64,000 bases of DNA, from the NCBI GenBank assembly GCA_024362935.1, contig JANCRA010000003.1:39803291-39867290 (forward strand). The letters run 5' to 3'. The notes under the pieces are model-generated. The model searched no databases. It was given only the letters and a program-made list of their open reading frames with translations, and was not told the DNA's origin. This stretch comes from Setophaga petechia (Eukaryota > Chordata > Aves > Passeriformes > Parulidae). Both the position numbers and the translations under genes were made by a program. Position 1 is the stretch's first letter. Each line of letters opens with the position of its first letter. This document shows positions 52,852-64,000 of the stretch, one piece after another.

Positions 52852-52881
52852 TTCTTGTCAGTCAGAAAAGACTGACAAGAA
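52852..52881. repeat. 12-bp perfect hairpin with 6-base loop
   Basis: TTCTTGTCAGTC at 52852-52863, loop AGAAAA, exact reverse complement at 52870-52881. It is followed by another AGTCAGTCAG stretch. Confidence 0.9.
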
Positions 52882-55800
52882 GTCAGTCAGTGCACAGTCC
52901 CCAGTTGGCCAGACATTTTGCATAGTGGGAATGGTTTGTGAAGCATCATGGACTTGGTTCTTAAAATACTGGCTAAATTATTTACCAATAGATTCTTCAT
53001 GAAAAATAGTTTTACTCCTATTTTGAAGAAGGTGAAAAAATGCAAAGTGAGCTTTATTCATCTTTGTTTTACTTATCTTGTATACAAAGTATCTTCAAAG
53101 ACTTGTGCAGTGCTTTACCATGGAAATGTGTCCTTTCAAATAAACAAATTTACAGCGGAGAGTCAAACTGTTGCTCAGGATCAACCTTTCAGGCCACCTT
53201 CTTGAACATGATGTGCCAGAAAGGTTTTGATGTTTGTTTTTTTTTCAGGAAACATCTCTCTCTAACTGATACCTTCCCTACAGGGCTGCTGATGGTGGCA
53301 GGCCGAGTCCTCTTTGAATACCATCACTCAGCTTGGAATTATGTTGGTTTTTCAAGGTATCTTTTTGATCTAAAATAGTTGTGAATATATCCCACTCTTT
53401 GTCTAGAACAGATGCTTGGTCCCTTTCTGTTTGCTCTACATAGAGGCTGAGCAGCTGGAAACAGCCAAAGAAATACCTGGATGTACAGCACCTTCATGTC
53501 TGTAAGCATTCCTGGGGCACAGGCAGAGACATTCTGTCCCTGGCTGTCAGAACAGTCCATTAAGCTATGGGCAGGCAGTCATTGCCTGAAATCACAGTGG
53601 GACACCTCTGAATTAGGGCAGGAGCCTGTCCTAGACCTGGAATGGCCTAGGAATGAAGAGAGACAGAGCATTGAGCATCACTTCTATCCATATGATGTCA
53701 GACATCTCTCTGTCCAAGCTGATGACCCCTTCAGTGTGTTGGGTCACGATTTTTTTTTTCTCTTGCAGAAAAATTCATCCAAAATATCCCTTCTCGCAAG
53801 TTTTGATGTAGGTTCCCATGCTTTGACATTAAACAACAGCATAGAAAGAAGATCCTTCTAAATAGGTTTAATCTTTGCTTAAATGTTTCCATGCACTTCC
53901 CTAAATGTCCCCATTCCTGGTGTCAGAATTTTAGATGTGACATGAGAAGTATCCCACTTGCAGGTGCAGCAGCATGCCAAGAATGGTGTCTGGAGAGTAG
54001 CAATGGCCTAACAATCTTCCACAGGAACCATTCCCTTCGTATCCTCCTCTTGAACTGCTGCTCTGTCCTTTGCTTGCTGACTCTTGCAGTCAGCATCTGG
54101 GGTCTCAGTGCTTTAGTGCCTTTAAATGAGCTCATATCCTACACCCAAGAGCATTTCCCATTTCCTTCATGTACTACACTATCTTGTGCATCCCACAGCA
54201 AATGAGTTTCAAGCTGTCCTAGCATCTCCTCACCATGAGCAGATGGAAGGACAGTGATTGTCATAAAGACTCTTGGAAATGCAGAACAGGGAGGTGGGCA
54301 CTGAGAATATATGGAGTTTGTCTCATCTGGTTAGCACATGCTTCAGGGCAGCTGTCTATAGTTCAAAGAGCTGGTGCTGACAGCCAATAACCCTTTTCAG
54401 CACTGGAGTCAGAGTTCTGCCTATTGCAGTACAAAATACAGGTGCTCTGAGCAGCTCATCTCTCAGACAGTGGGAAAGGTACAGATAGTGGATCAGGAAT
54501 AGGAAAAGGAGGGCAAGGAGTGACACTGGTAATCCCTGGTATGAAAAAAAGGAATAGGGACCCCTAGACAAGGGGAGAATATAACTTCATGCAGGTTTTA
54601 TGCTTGGATTTTGGAAAAACAAAAAGATCAGAGAGACGAACTGTGAAGGGAGGCTGTCTGCAATACAGCAGGGGAAGGACAGCATGCAGGGAACTTGCAG
54701 ACAGCAAAGGAGAAAAGGACAAAAAACAGAGCAAAGACTCCTTGGGGTATCAGGACCTTTTGCTACTCAACTGACAGTGTGTGTGACCCTGAGCTTATTA
54801 CTTGTTCTGAAACTTCTTCCTGTTCTGATGTAGGCTCTTAAAACTATTTTGATGGCAAGCAGGGAGGTATTTTTCAGAAGCTTCTTCCTTTAATGACAGT
54901 GAGCTTGCATCCACATCGAGCAATCCAAGTGCATGGTTTCATGCCAGGACATCAGCTAGCTCTCGTTTCACACATAATCTCGTGCTATGTGACAGACAGT
55001 GTCATCTGCTGAAAAGGGTTACTGCAGAATGTGGCTTGCCATGAGGGATCTTGTGTTCACTTGGAGGGAGAAAGCTGTCTGTAGCTGTTAAGTTTGCTGC
55101 CTTTGCAAGGGCAAAACACATTTTGTGGTGGCTGCATGTGGTGATAGAGTCTTAGAAGCTTTCTTATGTTCAACCTGTTTAAAATCACAGTTAAAATATG
55201 AAAAGTAAGATTAAAAAATCATTTAAACATAGTGTTTTAAAAATAGTCCAAAGGCAGTTGAAGATATTGGATAATTCTGTTTCTTAGGACTACAAGTCAA
55301 GACCTTATAAAGGGGGACAGCTTTTCAAGAAGGAATGCTCAGCATTTTCTGGAAACCATGTCCTTTTGAACTGCCATCTCAGTTACACTGACTGGTTTTT
55401 GTCCTTTGTAAGAGGATGTGGTACATCAGTGGAAGTTGACTCACTTGTGCACAATAAAAATATTACCTAATGAGCAGAAATGTTGCAACCACCATTTTTT
55501 CCTTGCAAAATTAACTGGATATTCTTGTGGGGTTTTTTCTTCCCAAAACTCATAAGCACAGGTCATCCTAGACATTCCCTTCTAATGAATCCATTCTCCC
55601 TTATTAAAAGAACCTAAAGAATGTTGTCATTTTTAATAATGAGAAAATTTGGCTCCTGTATGTGGTGGTTAATGAATGACTTTCTACCTTCACCTTAAGT
55701 AAAGGCCCTAAAGGTTGGTGACAATACTTTCAACTCCTGCTCTTGGTTGCATCATTGAGGAGGAAACTGATGCCAGGGCCAGACATTTCTTTGAAGTGGA

Positions 55801-56995
55801 CATGTTCAGCCACACATCATAATTCTTTTGACACAGAAAGGTGAAAATTTATAAGTTTTATGACTATATATAGCATCAACAATTTCAGGCAGTTAACATG
55901 ACAAATAAACTTTGCTTCTCATTTTTCAAGGATTGTTTCAGACTCCTCGATGAACCACTAACCCATGAGGAAGAAAGGATATGGTTCTTCTGGTCTGTTT
56001 TGTTGAAACATTGATGCAACTAGGCTGATGCAAAGGAGGTGGTGGGATGTGCTCCCTGAACGAGGGAAACTGGGGAGAGAGAAATTGGATCATAGCAGGA
56101 AGAAACGGGATGAGCGCAGTGGTAATGTGAGATTGCTTCAGCTCCTTGTGGAGTTGCAGCCTGGCATCTTAGGATTTCACAGCCTTGCTGTGGTTTTCAC
56201 TGGCAGTCTTAGAGCTTCCCTCTCTCCTCTGTGTATAGCTTCTGCTTGTTCTGTTCCTTCTGCTTACCTCTGCCATGGCAAAATGTAAATGAATGATACA
56301 CATGGCATGTATATCTATCAACACAGACTTTAGGATGTTAAGAAAGATTAGAAAAGAGTCTGCATTCACACACACATCCTTGCTTAATGCAGTGGTTCAT
56401 CCAATTATTACAATTTTGTAAAAATAATAAAGGATTTGGAAGGCCTCTATTTGCATTGCCTAGATACTTTCAAAGAAATTAATAATTCTTGTAATTAGTG
56501 TAGTCTTCTGTCAGAAAAGTGAGTGGCTTGAGCTAAAATCATGTTTCTTTTTTATTGTTTTGGGTCAGAAGGTAAACAGTGTGCTTTGTTGAGTTTTACT
56601 ACCAGCACCTGTTGAATTAGAAGAGATGTTTAAAGTTAACACTTTCTATCTGCTGAGGATTAGTGCAAGACTTGTGCAAATCTTTAAGCATGGGCATACT
56701 GTTTAAATAAAGTTAGCTGGCATGTAGGTCTGTTGTTGGTTTGCAGCTTGAATGTAACCCTGAGCCTTGACTTTTTAGCAATGTATAAATTTTGAGAGAC
56801 TAGACTATTTTGGGCCTACAAGGAAAAAAGGTCTTTGAATACTGTGTTCATTTCAATGTGACTGCACATCTAGCCATGTTGACCTGAAATATATGTTGAA
56901 AAAACACTGTTTGAAAATCTTTCTAGACCCTTTTGCTGCTGTGACATCTGGTTCATTGCATGAGGGTACACATATATTTCTGCTTATCTTTACAG

Positions 56996-57083
56996 AAAAT
57001 TTTGGCAGGGGTAGATGATCTGCAGCAAGTGAAGGCCCTAGAGATGCGAGTAGACACCAGAGAGATCAGCTTGGGGAACTTTG
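56996..57083 (+). CDS. LRRC56: LRRC56 second coding exon
   Basis: The acceptor TTATCTTTACAG ends at 56995 and the donor GTAAGA starts at 57084. The exon is 88 bases, entering in phase 0 and leaving one base of a split glycine codon. It encodes 29 residues including VDDLQQVKALEMRVDT and ISLGNF, which match the highly conserved LRRC56 block just before the leucine-rich repeats (VDDL...LEM.VDTRE.SLGNFG). This is the most diagnostic stretch of the gene in the window. It is strongly conserved across vertebrates and has no stop or frameshift. Confidence 0.95.
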
Positions 57084-58874
57084 GTAAGAAACACTTTATT
57101 TTCTGCTCATCATCTTGAATTTTCCTTAATGTTGTCTTGACTGGGGATTCACTAACCAATAGCCAGTGAAAAGTACTGTCCTTCTCAAGAGTTCTTGAAA
57201 CAGGATTTCCTCATGCCCTCTTTGATCTCTGTCTTCGGTGTGAGGCTCTGAATAGGAAACTCTGGCAATGGGATGAGTGACATGACTTCTGTCTAAAGCC
57301 AATTCGTTTGGACAAATTTTTCTTGTATGATATGCTAGGCCCTAAAAGAGCATTTACTCTTTTCTTTAGTGAAACAGGAGTCAAATGTCAGCTTCTCTCC
57401 ACTGTGAGGTTTCCCTGTGACTGAGGAATTGCCCATGCTATCAGGTGGCTTATGCTTCCAGCAGCTTGTCTTTGAACCCAGCCTCGCTGAGCTGTCCTGG
57501 AAGATGAGCTGGAGGCAGGTCCTGCAGATACATCATTTTGATGAGCCCCAAGCAGCCCTAACACTTGTCATTTTTTTTTATGTCATCATCACTGAACCAG
57601 GGAAGTGAGAAGTACCAAAGGAATTCCCTCTGCAGCAGAGTTAATACTGAGAATATAAAGCCTTACTTTTTTTTTCCCAGTACCAGCAATCATTTTCTGT
57701 CATGTGGATTCCTACCACGTCCAAGTCCATCTTTTTCTGCATTGAAGCCGAGTAACTAGTGTAGGTAATACTTTCTGTGCTGAAAAGGAGCCATATCCCC
57801 AAAACTGTGTACTCGTGCTTTCAGACAAGCAGTTAATTTTTCATATGCAAATGACTAATGTAACAGCTGACTAGCTTTAATGGGTCTTTTGATGTCTATT
57901 TGTCAAGAATGGTTGAGCAAGAACAGTGAAGGGGGCTTTTGTTTTGTATATATAGTCCCTTTGTATTGGTTATTCTGTTTATTTCATGAATAAGTCTCTT
58001 TCTCATAGGCACTTGATAATTTAAGGTAAGTTACATCCGTTTCTTTCAGAGATCATAATCTATTCAATCATGTTTCAACTAATCCAGTTGATAAGGAAAT
58101 CTCATTATGCCATTTCTATTATGCTCAAAAGTGGTGCTCCCATTCCTATGCCATTTTACATTAGCTGTGACAGGCTAGCAAAATGTTTCGCCTTTATCAC
58201 TCTCTTCTTCCCTTTCCATTACTGGAATAAATCCCTTCTCCTACCCATGGTTAGGCTTTTGCAACCTTTACAGAATACGAAATACAGAACACTGTCTCCA
58301 TGATGCAAATAATTTCCATCTTGTTTATCTCCCACTGTTCACACCAAGAGCTGGCCCTTGAGGGCCATAAAAGCCAGCACCTGAAGGTCCCCACTGCTTT
58401 TGAGAATAACAGAACATCAAGACCATGCTGAATTTCCTTCTGGTTTTGGTTTTTTGTTTGTTTTTTTTTTTTTTTAAGGTACATTTCTGAGTTTTCTTCC
58501 TGTGAAAATCTCTTTGCAAATGTCAGCAGGTGGCTAGGGCAGAAAGTTTACTTTAGTTTCTTTCCTTTTTTTTCACATGGCAGATGATTTTTAGGCCCAT
58601 GGTGTAGGGCCTAAATGTTGAGGGGTTTTGCAGAGCAGTTTGCACCTCCACTGTGAATGCTTCTGTTGAAGAAGTTGGGCTCATTGCTTGCTCCCTGCTG
58701 GCTGCCTACCCCTGGAGCTGTGCTGCTGACCTGGTCTGTGGTCACAGGGGTCTAGAGAAATAGCCTGAGGAAAACAGTAGGGTAAGAAACAGACCAGCTG
58801 GAATGACAAACATTCTAGTGTGACAGGATATAAAGCTTTCCCCCTATTAGGACAGTCAAGCAATAAGAGTATCC

Positions 58875-58985
58875 AGAGAGGTTTGGAGACTCCATCCTGG
58901 TAGGTTTTCAAGTGGATGAAGACCCGAGCACCCTGATCTCACAGACAAACTGGCTCTGAGCAGGACGCTGGGCTTGAGACCTAAA
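58875..58985 (+). mobile_element. Degraded CR1 LINE fragment (near 3' end)
   Basis: The order of words GAGGTTTGGAGACTCCATCC, AGGTTTTCAAG, GGATGAAGACCC, GAGCACCCTGATCT, CTCTGAGCAGGACGCTGGGC and GAGACCT matches the conserved CR1 region just before its 3' tail, in + orientation. It is diverged, with small deletions, and the terminal ATTCTATG repeats are not evident. Confidence 0.8.
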
Positions 58986-61900
58986 ACTGTTCCCTCTAGC
59001 CTGGACTGGTGTTTCTTTTGAATTTGAAACCTGGCTAATAAACTTTCTTTATACGCATATTAAACCACTTCACCTTGCTCTCACTGTATTCCTTAGTTGT
59101 GGAAGGGGGTAAGAGCATCTTTATCATCAGCAAATTTTTTGGATGATCAGTCCACACTCAGTAAACAATATTGTTTTGACTGGTTTTATGTGTAAAGATA
59201 AAATAGACCAGGCAAGGTCTTAAATGGCCAGGGGAAAGTGTTAAAAGCTACAAGACTGCACATAACTCTGAGTCACCTGGAACCTTGCAGCACTCAAATC
59301 CCAAATTTACACCACAGTTTTCACTTGAGAAACATTTCAAGGTTCACAGCCTGTGTTACAGACTGTAACACAAACATTCAGGGCCTAAAGATTTCCAGAG
59401 TGATTTAAAACTTGTTACTTGATGTTTTTCTTGAGACCACTCAACTAAACTTTAAAGAACCATCCTGTTAACCGTGTCCAGTTTGTCAGGTCTGCCTCTA
59501 CAAAATGGCATTACATGATATGGAGGAAGAGTTACTTTTCTTAGGGACAAGGTGTGGACAAGCATGAAAGACTGATATTGAAATATTCTCATGTGATCAG
59601 TTTTAAAATTTAAAGGAAAGGCTTCATGCCAGAACTTAAATCTGAATCTTTGCAGGGTTTGGGATAATTGCTGAATTCTCCACCTGTTTTCAGTGCACCT
59701 TGCTGAGTGACAGATGAAGCCCTGAATGCCCTGGCAAGTCTTGTATCCAGCTTTGCATATCTTGGGGTTGATTTCTGTGCTCCTCAGCTGCATGTAGGCC
59801 TCAGTTTATGTTCAGAGGGACTATTTCCTTTTCATTAGCTTATCCCTTCAGTTTTGATTGCTGACAGGTATGGAATTGCATTTATGACCAGCTCATAGAA
59901 ATTCCTGTTGAAAATAATGGTGGGATAGAGTCATTTAAGACACTATATAGTCCTCTTATTCCTAAATAATTTTAATAGCTCCAAATCAAGTTACCCACAG
60001 TGCTGTTCGCTGGTCCTTATTGAATTGTTGCCTGCTGGTGGCCAGACTAAGTTGATTACATGTCTGGATATTGCCACTTTCCTTGCAGGCATTTTATCAA
60101 GGCAAAGCTCTGCCAAGGGTTCAGAAGTAGCCATGTGCTATTTCTCATGCAGGGCCATCACCTCTCTTTCCTATTGCCCTGTTTGTTGGCTTTCTGGGTG
60201 CAGAGCTGGGACACCTTTGCTGGCAGCCAGCATGGCAGCAGCAGGTGATTGCATGGCCAGAGAGCAGCACAGGGGCTGGAGGAGCAAGTCTGGCACAGGA
60301 GTTCCTGCCCAGGATGGTCTTGGCTTAGCTGGCGCTGACAAACTCGCTGAGCAAGGCTTGGACAAGCCCCACAGCAGGGCTTGGGCAGGGTCTGCAGGAG
60401 TCACAAGTATGCACTGGGGCAGTGTGCTGATGTGAAGCCCTGCACTGATGTGTTTTCTGTGAGATCCCCATCACAGGGAGCTCGACTGCAGCTGCCTTGG
60501 GTGTGCCTGAAAGGGCTGTGGTCTCACCTCCAGTTATACTGCCCAGTTCATCCCAGAAATGTGCAAAAAATGCCTGTGTAGAAATAGCATCAAAGTAATG
60601 TGTCTTGTTTGATCAAACACAGCTCAAGAAAACTAAATAGACTCTTTAATTTGCATTTCAGGTTGCTCTTGCTAGAAGAGCACAGCCTGTTTTGATATGC
60701 CTGTTTTGTGTTGTAGGATCAACAAAGCACAATGGTTTCCGGGTGCCAATGCAAGCATTTGTCAGTAATTTATTTTGTTTGTTTTTCACTAGTTCATGTT
60801 CCAAAAGATGCAAGTCAAGCCGCGATGATTTTTTGTTAACAATAGAAAAACAAAGATATATGATGCTACTTGAAGAATACTTCATAATGTAAACAGCAAG
60901 TGTTAGAAGTGTTGTAACTTGTAGAATATCATAAAACCAGCATTTGGGCTGCTTTCTCTTTGCCCCTACTCAGTTTTTTAAATGTCACCAGCAGTACCAA
61001 GGCACCTTGGAAAGACATCTACATTGCTACCCTGCCTGTGAAGTGCAGCACTTTAGGCTTTGTTGTTGAGTGTATGTGTCTGTCACTTTTATTCACCTAA
61101 CTTGCACTCTGATTTCTTTCTGCCCTTTCATTTAGTTTTGTTCCACTGGTAGAGCAGAATAGTTTAACACTAGTACATTGTTGGTGGTTAGTAATTTCAG
61201 AGCCATGTAACAAAACCAGTCTTTAGTGAAAGGGAATCGTAGACAGATGAGATAACACTGCTCGTCATCCTGAATTCTCCCCTTGTCCTGCAATCATCAG
61301 CATTTCTGTGGACCATTCTTGCTTTTTAAAATCAAAATTACACAAAGGAGGGAATAAGGATAAGGAATCTACTGCTTGCACTTCTAAAATGAATATTAGA
61401 AATTATTACTGTTGTATTTTAGAGTATTTTTATGTTAGTATCGTGTGTCCTTGCTCTGAGGAAAGATGCCATGAGGATTAAAATTACAAAAATTAGAAAT
61501 ACACCTTTACATTGGGATAAGTATCTTGTCACCTTCATTTTACAATTTTCTCTTCCTAATTTAAACTTCTGGCTTCTAATCTATTTATAAGTATTTGGAA
61601 CTCTAAAAACCAGAAAAATCAATGGAACAATGAATTCTTAGCACCAAAGAACAATTACATATTGATATAAAACTTAGAGGAAGGAAGAACCTGCAGACTT
61701 GCAGGAATACATTGCAGAATATCGCAGGCAGAATTTTGCACCACCACACATTGTATACTCTATTTCAAGCTCATAAACCACACATTAAAGTGTAACACTG
61801 TACAACTTCCCAGGGATAGATTGCGCCAAAGTGCAAAAAAAAAAAAAATCTGAGATGGAGGATCAAGTTACAATAATGAACTCACCAGATGTGAAAATTG

Positions 61901-62255
61901 TATTATCAGCCTGTCACTCAGCCTCTTTGGATCCTTTAATAGTTGCTTCTTTCCTGAGCCAAGCCTAAATGCATTCAGTGAAAAGCTTTTTCTTGAGCAA
62001 GTCTCTCCATTTCTCTTGACTCCTCATTCAAATCTTGTGCTTAACACTCGTCCTTAAAACTCCTTTGCTTTGCAATGCTTTCCATTAGTCTTTGCTTGGT
62101 AACCCTTTTACATCTCTGACTGAATCCGGTTCAGTTTGGAGCTGGGTCTGGGGAGGCTACTGCATCCCTCTCATTCTTTCCTTTAACTCTTCAGGGGATG
62201 ACATTTAATCTCTCCATCCTTGTCAGAAACAGGATTTAAATTTTTTATAATCTAG

Positions 62256-62278
62256 ATTTTTTTTTTTTTTTGGGGGGG
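62256..62278. repeat. Poly-T/poly-G run
   Basis: About 15 T followed directly by 7 G, within the LRRC56 intron. Confidence 0.8.
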
Positions 62279-63849
62279 TGGATTTTTTAGGCCCTGATTT
62301 ATATCTGAGGGAGTCTTTGCTCAGTAGCTAGTGTGACTGCTGTGTGTAATTAACAGAGATCCTGATATTTTCTCTGCCAGGACTCCAAATTATTTTGTTG
62401 CCATATATACATATAAATATATAAAACTTGTTTGAAGTGAGAAGGCATATCCTGCAGGACGAGGACTGTTTGTTCTAATTTGTTCTTACTTTTTGTGGAT
62501 TGTGGAAAATGCTTGGAAAACAAGGTTAGAAAATGGCACAGTGTGTTTTGAATTTTTTGTATTTTCAAAAGTGCCTTGAAAAGACATGAACTTAAATACT
62601 TGCAGTACATCGTGAAAATCAATATGTGCATTATGATCACTCCAAAATAACATGAGATGTAGCTAATGCTTCTATTAAAACATGATTTATTAAAATGTTT
62701 TTGACATAAATGCTCTTGTTCTCTTTGGGGAATGAACAATATGACCTCCTTTCTTTGCTTTTGAGATCCCACTCCCCTTTCTTTTTTTTATCCTTTGCAA
62801 AGCACTCGACTAGTATTCTTCTGGACATTGGTAAATCATCCTTGCCAGACTGTGATTACTCAGAGAACTCATAAAAATATTTGCTGAGAACACATATTAA
62901 TGTTTCAGCAATGGTCTAATTTGTCTAAAATTGGTGTTACTTCTACATGGTTGCATGTTATACTGGAGGATGCTCACCAGCCTTGAGTAAACTCTGTTGG
63001 TGTGAATGGGTAAATATTTGCTACTGTCCATAAGAAATGGTTTCTGAGACTTGAGCTTGTGTCTAAGTTATTCTGCAGCTCGAGGGATTTGGTGTATGAT
63101 TTTGGTTCAGAGATACCATTAGAGTGAATCTAAAAGGCAAATGTCTCTCAGGGATACAAAACAAAGCACATTAATTAAATTAATAACAAAAGAATACCGA
63201 GGGTTTTATAGGTATGAAACTTGTACAATTCAATGGTAAACAGTTGTATCTAGAAAATTAAAAGAAGAAAGCAATGCTTTGCAAAATGTAGCATTTGTGG
63301 GACCTGTGAACTATAAAAGATGATGTTGTGACTATGGATCATTATGTGGTTGCTGTTTGATTTAAAGTCATATTTTGAAGAAGTGTTACCTGGCTGTGTA
63401 TCCATACAGTCCATCACTACTTGCCATTAAATAGGTCATGGAATGCTATACTCTAAAGTATCCCTTAGCTCTGCAGAGTATCACTCAGTTAAAAGTCAAT
63501 CAGGATGGGGAATCAGACCAAAGATAACAGTCACACATCAAGCCAGTTGCTTTTCTTGTCTGTCCATTCTTGATATGGCAAGGTGCCATATCAGAGTTTC
63601 CAGCGAGGGGTTCAAAAATTGTAATTGGGTAGTCATGCAGACAATACATATATGTTTCAAAAATGCAAAGGATGAAATAGTTTTTGAGTGAAATAATCTC
63701 ATTGGTTTTCTTAGAAGAAGTCCAGGACAGGCCTGCCAGAAACAGCTAAGAAATACTTGTAAAATTAGATGCTTCAACTTGTAATTGTCATAATTTTCCT
63801 TTACTCTAATCCCAGCTCCAAAAAGTGATTCTTTATTTTGTTCCCACAG

Positions 63850-63910
63850 GTGTGCATCTGCCTAATCTGAGAGAACTGAAGTTGAACAATAGTTTGCTTG
63901 TATCTGTGAG
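63850..63910 (+). CDS. LRRC56: LRRC56 third coding exon (first leucine-rich repeat)
   Basis: The acceptor TTCCCACAG ends at 63849 and the donor GTAAGA starts at 63911. The exon is 61 bases. Its first two bases complete the glycine codon split at 57083, and its last two begin an arginine/serine codon finished beyond the window. It encodes VHLPNLRELKLNNSLLVSV, a canonical leucine-rich-repeat strand pattern (LxxLxxLxLxxN) and a close match to the LRRC56 VHLPNL..LKLNGS segment. The exon joins in frame to the preceding one, and the gene continues to the right. Confidence 0.95.
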
Positions 63911-64000
63911 GTAAGAAATGAATGATTCTATGAAGTAAATATAAAGAATAACAGCCCTCAATATTATTTAAGTGATAAAATCTTCATTTATGCTGCTTTC
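63911..64000 (+). other. LRRC56: Start of the next LRRC56 intron, truncated by the window
   Basis: Begins with a GTAAGA donor. The remaining leucine-rich repeats and the C-terminal region must lie to the right of the window. Confidence 0.85.

Larger units (their letters stand above)
48319..56995 (+). other. LRRC56: LRRC56 intron between first and second coding exons
   Basis: GTGAGT donor at 48319 and TTATCTTTACAG acceptor ending at 56995, about 8.7 kb, phase 0. It holds a pyrimidine tract with a poly-A run at 52358-52438, a 12-bp hairpin at 52852-52881 and a shorter 10-bp hairpin at 49133-49160. No other coding exon was recognised. Confidence 0.85.
57084..63849 (+). other. LRRC56: LRRC56 intron between second and third coding exons
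   Basis: GTAAGA donor at 57084 and TTTTGTTCCCACAG acceptor ending at 63849, about 6.8 kb, splitting a glycine codon after its first base. It contains a CR1 fragment at about 58875-58985, T-runs near 58457-58475 and 62256-62278 and a 10-bp hairpin at 63571-63593. No other coding exon was recognised. Confidence 0.9.

Overview
The window looks like avian (at least sauropsid) nuclear DNA. It has moderate GC with three short CpG-rich patches, long non-coding stretches, GT-AG introns, and two degraded CR1 LINE tails, one of which ends in the ATTCTATG-type 3' repeat typical of bird CR1. No bacterial, viral or phage gene organisation is visible, and I found no intact transposon, rRNA, tRNA or CRISPR array.

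The only gene I can name with confidence is LRRC56, on the + strand in the right half. Three coding exons are visible: 48163-48318 (start codon in exon 48154-48318), 56996-57083 and 63850-63910. All have clean acceptor and donor sites and compatible phases, and they read through into the first leucine-rich repeat. The gene runs off the right edge. A CpG-island promoter and a probable non-coding first exon lie at about 37.0-37.4 kb. They carry GC boxes and a candidate RFX X-box, which fits a gene for a ciliary dynein-transport protein.

The left part (1-17.6 kb) has no convincing gene. A second, larger CpG island spans about 17.6-19.45 kb. It has inverted CCAAT boxes, GC boxes and a strong leftward (minus-strand) splice donor at 18550/18549. 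In mammals LRRC56 lies head-to-head with HRAS, so this island is a plausible leftward HRAS promoter with a non-coding first exon, with the HRAS coding exons beyond the left edge. That assignment is inference: no RAS coding exon is in the window. A small CpG-rich patch at 20.26-20.47 kb carries good splice donors on both strands.

Layout: 1-61, possible minus-strand exon at the edge; 62-17.6 kb, non-coding, probably leftward intron; 17.6-20.5 kb, CpG island and patch with divergent promoter features; 20.5-37.0 kb, non-coding with one CR1 tail; 37.0-37.65 kb, LRRC56 promoter, tetranucleotide repeat, G-rich tract and 19-bp minisatellite; 37.4-64 kb, LRRC56 introns and exons with one CR1 tail, several near-perfect inverted repeats and simple repeats. 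I found no novel multi-gene system. The most notable items are the promoter architecture, the unusually large LRRC56 introns and the long perfect palindromes inside intron 1.
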